Shown piece by piece: positions 1 to 7,300 of a DNA stretch of 9,871 nt (position 1 is its first letter; the number at the start of each line of letters is the position of its first letter). Origin of the DNA: Candidatus Albibeggiatoa sp. nov. BB20 (GTDB lineage Bacteria > Pseudomonadota > Gammaproteobacteria > Beggiatoales > Beggiatoaceae); the NCBI GenBank assembly GCA_016744725.1, contig JADGDW010000164.1, positions 1 to 9,871 of the forward strand, read 5' to 3'. The notes beneath the pieces are model-generated. The model saw nothing but the letters and a program-made list of their open reading frames with translations. It searched no databases and was not told the origin of the DNA. Both the position numbers and the translations under genes were made by a program.

Positions 1-103
1 ATGTACTCTAACACTCGCTCTCTTAAGTCTTCACTATACCCTTTATTCATCTGCTTTTAGCCTATTTTCATTAACAATACATATTTTATATCACTTGAAT
101 GGA

Positions 104-121
104 AATTGACTATAGTCAATT
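104..121. repeat. 18-bp perfect palindrome
   Basis: The sequence AATTGACTATAGTCAATT equals its own reverse complement over all 18 bases. It could be a protein-binding operator or part of an old mobile-element end. There is no intact gene next to it to regulate, so the role is unknown. The palindrome is directly visible; any function is inference. Confidence 0.55.
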
Positions 122-134
122 CTATCTTGAGTGC

Positions 135-215
135 GAGGACTGGCAGTCCTGAAATACTTTAAATATCAATCATTTTTAAAATTGAGGACTGCCAGTCCTG
201 TATCACTTTAAAATA
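135..215. repeat. pair of REP-like palindromic direct repeats
   Basis: Two copies of a 31-32 bp unit lie 49 bp apart, at 135-165 and 184-215. Each starts GAGGACTG, then a single central base, then CAGTCCTG, and ends in CTTTAAA(A)TA. The core of each copy (136-150 and 185-199) is a 15-base near-perfect palindrome. The central base is G in one copy and C in the other, so the cores are also exact reverse complements of each other. The flanking halves differ by about three substitutions and one inserted A. Each core can form its own hairpin, or the two can pair across a 34-base loop. This looks like a dispersed REP-type repeat next to a transposase remnant. Whether it recurs in the genome cannot be seen here. 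Confidence 0.65.
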
Positions 216-292
216 AAACAACTATATAGCTGTTCTTAGTTGTTAAGCAGGCAAAACTATGGCAGATAAAATATCGAATAGGTATTGAAAAA

Positions 293-445
293 ATGAATTG
301 TCCAAGATGTGATTTAGAAAAACTAAATGGAAGTGTAAGAGGAAATAAGAAAGCGCAATGCAAACAATATAAGTATCAATTTGTATTGGAAAGATCAGAT
401 TATTTTGTAGAACAAAGAGAGTTAAAAACTATTAAAAGAGGTTAG
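293..445 (+). pseudogene. IS1-like transposase N-terminal zinc-ribbon fragment (degenerate)
   Basis: This is a 50-codon ATG-to-TAG reading frame on the strand opposite to all other genes. It begins MNCPRCDLEKLNGSVRG and continues CKQYKYQFV. This matches the pattern of the short zinc-ribbon head of IS1-family (InsA-like) transposases: CPxC, then a NGxxRGK-type basic stretch, then CKxCxYQF. Cys3, Cys6 and Cys23 are present, but the position expected to hold the fourth zinc-binding Cys is Tyr26. The frame stops at residue 50, before any helix-turn-helix or DDE catalytic region, and neither remaining plus-strand frame shows a recognisable continuation. No clear terminal inverted repeats were found. 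I read it as a decayed insertion-sequence remnant. A small functional zinc-ribbon protein is possible but unlikely with a broken metal site. The family assignment is from memory of the motif, not from a search. Confidence 0.6.
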
Positions 446-460
446 AATTAACTAAATTCC

Positions 461-488
461 GCCTAAAAGGATATTATCCTAAAAAGGC
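461..488. repeat. nested palindrome downstream of the receptor gene
   Basis: An inner 13-base palindrome, AGGATATTATCCT (468-480), is enclosed by GCCT (461-464) and AGGC (485-488), separated by A-runs. It lies about 55 bp beyond the stop of the minus-strand receptor and about 15 bp after the transposase remnant. It could be a weak transcription stop or a relic of an insertion-sequence end. It has no GC-rich stem followed by a T-run, so I do not call it an intrinsic terminator. Confidence 0.35.
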
Positions 489-541
489 AATTTCGAGCCA
501 TCCATTGTACTCGATCTCTCTAAATATTTTTGTATCCATCA

Positions 542-2758
542 CTAGAATAAATACTTCACCGAAAACACCATAGTGCGCAAAGGCTGCGGCTGAGCATCAA
601 AAGAAGTACCTAAATTTGAACCACCTGCATGATAATAATGGGTATTGAATACATTATAAATATCAACTGCTGTCGATAACTGCTCATTGATTTTATAACC
701 TGCATGTAAATTCGCAGTCACATATCCGGGGCTATCAACTTGCCAGCCTGTTTCATCAAATCTAAATAACTTCGTGCGTTCAACTAAATATAATTTAGGG
801 GTAACAAACCATTTATTTAAATAACTGAATGTCGCGCCTAACTTTAATTTATGCCGTGGTAAATAAGGTGCTTTAAAGCTTGAACCATCAGGCAAACTAA
901 CGTAACTATTAGATAAACTGTAATTTCCCCATATATCCAGCTTGTAATCATCCATAATCTCAGTGCTATAAGATACATTCCAATCTAAACCGTAATAATG
1001 GGCTGTCCCGACATTACCATTTTTTTCTGTATTTAATAAATGTGCACCCTCTAAAAATTGAGTCGGAGTCTCATCAGCATAACTCATAATAAAGTCTTCA
1101 ACGTCCATACGATAAACATTTATGATGGACTCCCAAGTATTACTGGGTTTGTAAATAACACTAAATTCATAATTTCGAGCTTTTTCGGTATCTAGATTTT
1201 CATTAGGAACATGGTAAAAATAGCTTTGGTATTTACCGTCATCATCACGTTGCCCTGAAAATGAACCAAAATGTGATAAACCTTCAGTAGGATAAGGCGT
1301 ACGTGAGGATTCACCGTAAAAGAATTTAATATTGGTTTTATCACTCCATTTATAAACTAAGCCGAAACGTGGATTAATCGCTGACTGATAACGGGAACTA
1401 TAATCATAGCGTAAACCCATAATGGTTGAGATTTTATCACTCCAGCCTGAATGGGCTTGTATATAAGCTGCATAATTTTTGTATTCAATATCATCGATAC
1501 TAATTGCCAGCTCATCGTTTGTACCGTTGTAATATAAATTTTGTGCATACAATGGCTTATCAACATCAAACTGTCGTGGTAAATCTGCTGTTTCAGGGAT
1601 GGACTGTAAATCCTCAAATACAAAACCACTAACAATCGTGTGCTTAGGATTGTAATCATATACAAATAATTGTTCGGCACTTAATTTTTTACCATCTGCA
1701 TATTTATACGCATCTCGGTAATCACTAAAGATATTGCGATATTTTGATTCTGGGTTTAATTCATAATGAGCATAAGAAAACAGCGTTTCAGAGGAAAGTT
1801 TATCATTGATGTCAAATAGAAATTGAGTGTAAAGTGTATCGATTTGGGTTGTCCAAAAAGAACTACCATCATAAATCGTGCTGCTAGGTTTTTCTGCAAC
1901 ATTGGTTAAATTGCGGAAAAAAGAGCGGTTAAAGCCTAAAATCAAATGATCTTGAATATTCATCTTAGCAAACAAGCTATAACTGCGTTGTGAGGCCGTA
2001 TAGCTTTCACGTTGATTAGCTGGAATCACAACATTGCCTGCAAAATTCTGTAAGTCATCAAATTGATAAGAGTTTGGATATTCTGCTGCTAGACTGGTAT
2101 TAGCATCAGCTTGAAAATGTCCACCTGCCGTGATGCGCAATTTATCAGTAATTTGCTGACCTGTTAATAAACTCGAATAACGATAACCATCTGTTCCTAA
2201 CGAAGCCGAAATATTAAAGCCGTCAATATTATTTGCATCTTCGGTAATGATGTTGATGATACCTGTAAAGCCATCTGCACCATAATACAAGGCTGCACCT
2301 GGTCCGTATACAATTTCAACCCGTTTAGCTTGATATAAAGGGAAATTATCTGCGATAGGAATAATATCACCTGTTGGTGAATCTATGCGAATACCATCTT
2401 GTAATATAAGGAATTTTTCGTGACCACGGAAGTGAATTGTATGATAACGGTCTTCATCATTAAAGCGTTGGATATCTACACTGGGCAAATCTTGCAGCAA
2501 GTCGGCTAAATTGACATAACGCCGCTGCTCAATCTGCTGTTTGGTGATAACCATAATATTAGCAGGTGTTTCAGTGATTTTTTCTTCACGCCGAGAAGCT
2601 GTTGTCACCATTATGATAGGCACTTCAAACAGTTCTTCTAGCGATAAGTGCATCAATAAACGCATTTTTGCTGCATCATCACCATCCTGAGATTCTGGTG
2701 CAGCAATTGAGTTTAAGCTGAAAACACAAAGCAAAGTAATCAGTGAGCGAATATACAT
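542..2758 (-). CDS. TonB-dependent outer-membrane receptor (substrate unknown)
   Basis: A complete 738-residue TonB-dependent receptor, a gated outer-membrane beta-barrel that imports a bound ligand using TonB/ExbBD energy. From the ATG at 2758 the protein opens with a signal peptide (about residues 1-20, ending NSIAA), then a short acidic segment and SLEELFEVPIIMVTTASRR. The PIIMVTTA part resembles a TonB box. The plug runs from about 63 to 175 and ends in the classic VEIVYGPGAALYYGADGFTG and IINIITED signature. The rest is a barrel of about 560 residues containing NPRFGLVY and closing with the aromatic C-terminus VKYLF typical of outer-membrane proteins. A longer TTG-initiated form (2794) would add 12 residues before the signal peptide. 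I prefer the ATG because it gives a canonical signal sequence, although neither start has a clear Shine-Dalgarno. It lies 66 bp downstream of the MORN gene and is probably co-transcribed with it. The plug type is BtuB/Cir-like, but siderophore, cobalamin or another ligand cannot be told apart here. Confidence 0.93.
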   Translation of the reverse strand: MYIRSLITLLCVFSLNSIAAPESQDGDDAAKMRLLMHLSLEELFEVPIIMVTTASRREEKITETPANIMVITKQQIEQRRYVNLADLLQDLPSVDIQRFNDEDRYHTIHFRGHEKFLILQDGIRIDSPTGDIIPIADNFPLYQAKRVEIVYGPGAALYYGADGFTGIINIITEDANNIDGFNISASLGTDGYRYSSLLTGQQITDKLRITAGGHFQADANTSLAAEYPNSYQFDDLQNFAGNVVIPANQRESYTASQRSYSLFAKMNIQDHLILGFNRSFFRNLTNVAEKPSSTIYDGSSFWTTQIDTLYTQFLFDINDKLSSETLFSYAHYELNPESKYRNIFSDYRDAYKYADGKKLSAEQLFVYDYNPKHTIVSGFVFEDLQSIPETADLPRQFDVDKPLYAQNLYYNGTNDELAISIDDIEYKNYAAYIQAHSGWSDKISTIMGLRYDYSSRYQSAINPRFGLVYKWSDKTNIKFFYGESSRTPYPTEGLSHFGSFSGQRDDDGKYQSYFYHVPNENLDTEKARNYEFSVIYKPSNTWESIINVYRMDVEDFIMSYADETPTQFLEGAHLLNTEKNGNVGTAHYYGLDWNVSYSTEIMDDYKLDIWGNYSLSNSYVSLPDGSSFKAPYLPRHKLKLGATFSYLNKWFVTPKLYLVERTKLFRFDETGWQVDSPGYVTANLHAGYKINEQLSTAVDIYNVFNTHYYHAGGSNLGTSFDAQPQPLRTMVFSVKYLF

Positions 2759-2824
2759 TATTTTTGTGGTCGGTGTGCCATACTGGAAAGTCAACCAGTA
2801 TCAGCTTGTTATAAAATGATCCAT

Positions 2825-3835
2825 TTATTTGATGCGTCTACCGTTGTCATATTCTACCACTTGGGTATCGCCTGATATGGAAACTAACACGCCTTTACCA
2901 ATCCGTCTACCACTTTTGAATTGGCCTTCATAGCGATCACCGCCACCGTTAACATAAATGCCTGTTCCAGTGCGTTCTCCATTTGCAAACTCCCCTTCGT
3001 AATATTCACCATCAATCCAAGTTAATCGACCATAACCTTGAATTTTATTCTCAATGAAGCCACCCTCATAACGGTTGCCATTTGACCATGTATAGATGCC
3101 ATTTTCATCGTTACGTTTATTTTCTATATATGTGCCTTCATAACGATCGCCATTTGACCATGTATACATGCCAAAACCATCGCGTTTACCGTCGATAAAT
3201 TCGCCTTCATAATGGTCTTGATTAATCCATGTGTAAATGCCTCGACCTGTTCTGCGGTCTTGGAAGTATTCACCTTCATAGTGGTCACCATTTGCCCATG
3301 TGACGATATGCTTACCTTCTAATTCAGTTGAGGTCATTAATTGAGTAGATTTGGCTTGAACTTGAATCGGTGCTGGTTTTTTTATCTCTGGCTTGGCAAT
3401 GATCGGTTTTGGTGCTTTTTTAGCAACGGGAGTGGCTTGAGGTCTGGGATTACGAGTAATTCGTCCATCACCGCGTTGGCCTTCGATGAATTCACCTTCA
3501 TAACGGTCGCCATTTGCCCATGTATAAATACCATCTTCACCATCACGCTGATTGCCTAAGTAATAGCCTTCATAAATATCTCCATTTTTCCAAGTATATT
3601 TACCGAAGCCATCTAAATTTCCTTCAAAAAAATCGCCTTCATAACGATCGCCATTTGACCATGTATATTTACCGCGACCTGTTCTTGCTTTACCTTCATA
3701 TTCACCTGTATAGCGGTCACCATTTTGGAATACAACAGTTTTTGTCACAATATCTTCATCATCAAGCGCGTAAAGAGGTTGGACACATAAGCATAAGATA
3801 GTAAAGATACTGAATAAAATGCCTTGACCACGCAT
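2825..3835 (-). CDS. secreted MORN-repeat protein
   Basis: A 336-residue exported protein made almost entirely of MORN repeats (consensus W.NGDRYEGEF..G...G.G.YT), short beta-hairpin modules that stack into an elongated solenoid. An N-terminal signal peptide (about 1-23, ending PLYA before LDDED) has no lipobox, so the product is probably periplasmic or outer-membrane associated. Ten repeats are visible: four at residues 36-127, a Pro/Lys/Ala-rich linker at 128-179, and six at 180-318, followed by a degenerate tail ending NGRRIK. Repeats 1-4 and 5-8 correspond in order. The third of each set is 24 rather than 23 residues long, which points to duplication of a four-repeat block. The ATG at 3835 is well supported by the ribosome site AAGGGAG, with GGGAG ending 7 bases upstream. 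The receptor gene follows 66 bp later on the same strand. MORN domains are known for membrane, lipid or protein binding. No catalytic domain is present, and the specific role here is unknown. Confidence 0.9.
   Translation of the reverse strand: MRGQGILFSIFTILCLCVQPLYALDDEDIVTKTVVFQNGDRYTGEYEGKARTGRGKYTWSNGDRYEGDFFEGNLDGFGKYTWKNGDIYEGYYLGNQRDGEDGIYTWANGDRYEGEFIEGQRGDGRITRNPRPQATPVAKKAPKPIIAKPEIKKPAPIQVQAKSTQLMTSTELEGKHIVTWANGDHYEGEYFQDRRTGRGIYTWINQDHYEGEFIDGKRDGFGMYTWSNGDRYEGTYIENKRNDENGIYTWSNGNRYEGGFIENKIQGYGRLTWIDGEYYEGEFANGERTGTGIYVNGGGDRYEGQFKSGRRIGKGVLVSISGDTQVVEYDNGRRIK
2882..3298 (-). repeat. MORN repeat block 2 (six units of 23-24 residues)
   Basis: Six in-frame repeats of about 69 bp encode residues 180-318. 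Successive cores are WANGDHYEGEY, WINQDHYEGEF, WSNGDRYEGTY, WSNGNRYEGGF, WIDGEYYEGEF and NGGGDRYEGQF. The third unit (residues 226-249) has one extra residue. The last two have no counterpart in block 1. Confidence 0.85.
3455..3730 (-). repeat. MORN repeat block 1 (four units)
   Basis: Four in-frame repeats encode residues 36-127 with cores FQNGDRYTGEY, WSNGDRYEGDF, WKNGDIYEGYY and WANGDRYEGEF. The unit lengths are 23, 23, 24 and 22 residues. The junctions RTGRGKYT, LDGFGKYT and GEDGIYT mirror RTGRGIYT, RDGFGMYT and DENGIYT in block 2. Confidence 0.85.
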
Positions 3836-4002
3836 GAAAATACTCCCTTGTGTTATTTTTTGGTTGTCTGATTTCTAAACATTTGAAGTGAAAGGTTTAA
3901 AGGTTGTAAAATTGAATCAATGCACCCGCTTTGCTCACTAGCATAGACCTGATTGATGGGTTTTGTCCACTGTTGAGTAGCCAAATTAATAGCTTGACTT
4001 GC

Positions 4003-4031
4003 ATTATAATTGGATTAGGGAATGCGACCAA
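4003..4031 (-). promoter_or_regulatory. candidate promoter for the MORN-receptor unit
   Basis: On the minus strand, TTGGTC (4026-4031) is separated by 17 bases from a perfect TATAAT (4003-4008). The -35 matches the consensus at only three positions, but the -10 and the spacing are ideal. Initiation near 3996 would give a leader of about 160 nt before the MORN start codon. The region is AT-rich, so a chance match is possible. A hairpin-forming palindrome starts inside the -35, which makes regulation at this site plausible but unproven. Confidence 0.4.
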
Positions 4032-4066
4032 TTACAAACATTACTTTTTTATAATGTTTGTAATTG
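4029..4066. repeat. 15-bp perfect inverted repeat (hairpin or operator)
   Basis: CAATTACAAACATTA (4029-4043) is exactly repeated in inverse as TAATGTTTGTAATTG (4052-4066), around an 8-base loop containing six T's. The stem is AT-rich and is not followed by a T-run on either strand, so it does not look like a normal terminator. Its left arm overlaps the -35 of the candidate promoter at 4003-4031, which would suit a dimeric regulator binding site. This gap (3836-4324, 489 bp) has no convincing gene. It holds this repeat, the candidate promoter and the structured element at 4207-4303. Confidence 0.6.
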
Positions 4067-4206
4067 TTAATATTCAACCTGAATATAGAGTGGTTTTCAT
4101 TCTTGGAAATTAGCAACTTAATTTGACTCAAAAAAAGTTTGAAACCATAAAGTAGCTGGTTGTTTGTTCTGTTATTAAAGTAATCAAACCCAATTATTAA
4201 CAATTA

Positions 4207-4303
4207 GGATACTTTTTAAAACTGCCAAGTAAAATCAATGAGTTATGAGAAAGAAGTCTGACTTATAACCCATTGAAATAGATGCAATTTAATAAAAGTA
4301 TCC
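4207..4303. repeat. 97-bp imperfect-palindromic element (MITE-like or structured 3' RNA)
   Basis: The ends GGATACTTTT (4207-4216) and AAAAGTATCC (4294-4303) are perfect 10-bp inverted repeats. Imperfect pairing continues inward to about 20 bases per side (CTGC against GCAA). An inner stem, TCAATGAGTTAT (4235-4246) with ATAACCCATTGA (4265-4276), pairs with one mismatch. The whole segment can therefore fold as one long hairpin with an internal loop. It begins 21 bp beyond the TamB stop codon. No target-site duplication is obvious. It may be a miniature inverted-repeat element, or a folded 3' UTR or terminator of the tamB transcript. Confidence 0.45.
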
Positions 4304-4325
4304 ACGATATTGTTTTAAATATCGT
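4304..4325 (-). terminator. possible weak terminator hairpin at the tamB stop
   Basis: On the minus strand ACGATATT, a six-base loop and AATATCGT form a perfect 8-bp stem whose first base belongs to the TamB stop codon. The downstream sequence GGATACTTTTA has only a short, delayed T-run and the stem is AT-rich, so it would be a poor intrinsic terminator on its own. It may act together with the hairpin at 4207-4303. Confidence 0.3.
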
Positions 4326-7300
4326 TACCTTTCCAAGGTATAATTGAAATCAACCCCACTATCTGAACCTGACTGCGAGGTTTCAATCACCCAACGTTTG
4401 GTGAGCTGATAACGCATTTTTAAAATATTTTCAGCATCAAACAAACCGACTCCATAGCTAACATATAAATCTGGAGTGAGGTATTTACCTAAAGTCAATG
4501 CCGCGTCTTCAATTCCATCTTCAGTAGAAATCCCCGCTTCATCTAAACCAAAATTATTACCTAAGTCTTTCATAATCCCATCACCTTCTTTTAGTGGTAA
4601 TGTGGAAGCCGCAGCCAATAATGCCGCTTGTGCACCTTTACCCCCGCTGGCCGCTTCATTTGCAGGGCGACCCAATACGATATAAGATAAAATATTAGAT
4701 TGATCTAGTGAAGGTTTTGAATATAAATCTATTTTTGGATTTTGGGCTGTGCCATTGATATACACCCCAGCAACCACATTATCAGAACGCGCTCCATTCA
4801 CCACTACATCACGGGTTATTTTTCGATAAGCTCGAATATCTAAACCAGGATTTTCCAACCGTCCGCCTGAATATAAAACCCGACCATCATCAATATGTAA
4901 ATCTTGTCCATAAGCTTTGTAACGTCCATTCAATATTTTGATTTCACCTGTGCCAACAGGAAGCTGGCTGCCTTCGCTATTCACAGTCAAATTCCCCCCA
5001 AAGTTACTCTTAAAGCCCAAACCATCAAACTGCACATCATCACCTAAAATGACTGTCACATTGCTAGAGACTTCCAAACCACCTTTTGATTTAGGTTTTG
5101 GTTCAGGTTTAGGATTTTTAGGATTAACAATCACAATATCTTTAGTGACTTTTACTGCGCTGGCACTGGCTTCAGGTGGAGTAATGTGTGCGGTTGGAAT
5201 CGTCACCGTACCTGCAACATGTAATTTTTTCGGATTGGCGGTAATCGTCATATCAGGTGAAATTAACGCATAGACTTCGGTTTGATCGATTGCGGTAAAA
5301 TTCTCGCCTTTTAATTTCAAATCCGCCGCCCAATCGCGCCCAATCGGTAAAAACGCATCACCTGTTAATTCTAATTTTCCATCACCAGAAGTGAGACCCG
5401 CGTAAATATCCAGTTTATCTTTGCCATCATCTTTGACTGTGACATTTAAATCGCGCAATTCTAAACCAAAATCAGGCAAATCCGCCGCGCCATCAACCAC
5501 TTTAAGTTCGCCATTAATTTGAGGCTTTTTAATTGTGCCTTTGACATTGGCTTGCATCAACACTTCGCCTTGCACATTTTCAGCTTGCTCAACAAACGTC
5601 GGTAAAATACTAATATCACCGAATTTAGCATTGATTTGCGCATTAATTCTTTGATTATCAGAAATCTTTAAGCTATTAAATTTCGGCATTTTGACATCCG
5701 CTTTAATATGACTTTGTTCTAATAAATCCAGCACCAAATTCGCGACTAACCCCGAGCGTTTAATATCCAATTCTAATTTGCCACCTTGATGTTTAAACAC
5801 TTCTTTTTCACCCGCAAGCAGCGTAGTCAATTCCCCCGGTGTAATGCCGATATTCACATCAGAACGGATTTGACCATTTTTCAATAATTGCGCATTGATT
5901 TTGCCTTTGACATCACCCGTTAAATCTAAATCTGGTGGAAAGAATTGTTTTGCAATCGCTAGTGGAATGGTTTTTAATTCGATTTGGGCTTTGGTATCGC
6001 CTTCAGCTTTCCAATTGGCTTGAGTACAAATTTGGGCTTTATCTTGTTGTAAACAGAGTTGTCCTAAATCTGCCTTTTCTGGCGATGCAGTTAAGTTGGT
6101 CGCACGAGCAGTTTTCCATACACCGACCACACCCGTATCAGCGTCAAGTTGTTGGATTTTGCCTTTCCATTGGGTTTTATCAATATCAAAGCCGCCTTTG
6201 AGTTTTAACAACACATCTTGCTCAGGGGTTTCTACTTTAGCGGTCAATAGGTGATTTTTCATACTGCCTGTAGTATTGATAGTCGCTTGTTTTAACAATT
6301 GTTTTCCAGCCTGTTGAATATTTTCAGCCAATACATCTAAACGCAAAGTTTTGCCGCCATCTAAATCCACATCTGCGTCGATTTTCAGCGATTGCACTTT
6401 ATTATCTTCATATTGCAATTGATTGGCATTTAACTTGGCGATAACATGCGGTTTATCCAACGCGCCTAATACTTGCCCTTTGCCTTTGATACTGCCTTTG
6501 GCTTGTGGCAGTAGAGTATTTAAATTCGGTGCATCCAACGCCCAGTCTAGTTTGATTTTCTTATCAACTACGCCATTTGCGGTTAAATGGGTTTTGCCTG
6601 ATTTAAAGTCTAATTTCTTGATTTCATAGCGTTGTCCATCGACTTTGGCTTGAGCTTGTAAATCCAATGGATATTTGCGGAATGTGCCTTTAATCCCGTT
6701 GATATTGACCACGGTTTGCACCCCTTTGTCAGAAAGCTGTCCTTTGGCTGCAAGGTCTAAACCAATATTGCCGTCTAAATCTTTCCATTGTTTGGCAGGA
6801 TTGATGTCTTTTCCTGCGATTTTAATATCCCATTTAACTTGTGGTTTCCATTCAACTTTACCCAATAAGTTCACCACGCCATCCAACGTATTCACAGTCA
6901 ATTTTTTGATGTCGATTTTTTCTAAACTGCCTTTGCCTGCAAGCTGGATTTGTGATTTAGGAATGTCTTTGCCTGAAACATCGGTGTTGAGTTTGAGATT
7001 GTAGGCTTTGGCACTGCCTGTTAAATCAACCTCACCTTGTTTGACTTGTGCCAGCAATTCATTGCCAGCTAATGGCCAGCGTAAATTTTCCCATTTCAAT
7101 TTGACATCTAAATCTTTGCCGCCGTCTTCAATTGAGCCTGTGCCCGTTGCACTAACTTTGGTTTTAATTTTTGGAATCATCACTGCCAATTGTTGTAAAT
7201 TGAATTTTTGGTCTTTCAACTTCGCAACCACTGTACTGTCGATAAATAAGCCTTTGGGCATGTCTTTCCAAAACGGTTTTATATCAATATGTTTGGTGCT

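Noticed and set aside
136..199. Two similar palindromic repeats as the start of a CRISPR array
   Set aside because: There are only two copies, with a spacer of about 18 bases, the repeat edges are poorly conserved and there are no cas genes.
2759..2794. TTG start extending the first receptor by 12 residues
   Set aside because: It would place a polar segment ahead of a signal peptide that begins cleanly at the internal ATG, and no Shine-Dalgarno supports it.
3836..3996. Riboswitch (for example cobalamin) in the leader before the MORN-receptor genes
   Set aside because: I could not find a conserved B12-box-like sequence or a convincing multi-stem fold; only short, weak stems are present.
3931..4203. 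Small overlapping open frames of about 60 codons on both strands in the intergenic gap
   Set aside because: They cover the AT-rich inverted repeat, have low-complexity Ile/Asn/Tyr-rich translations, no ribosome site and no recognisable motif.
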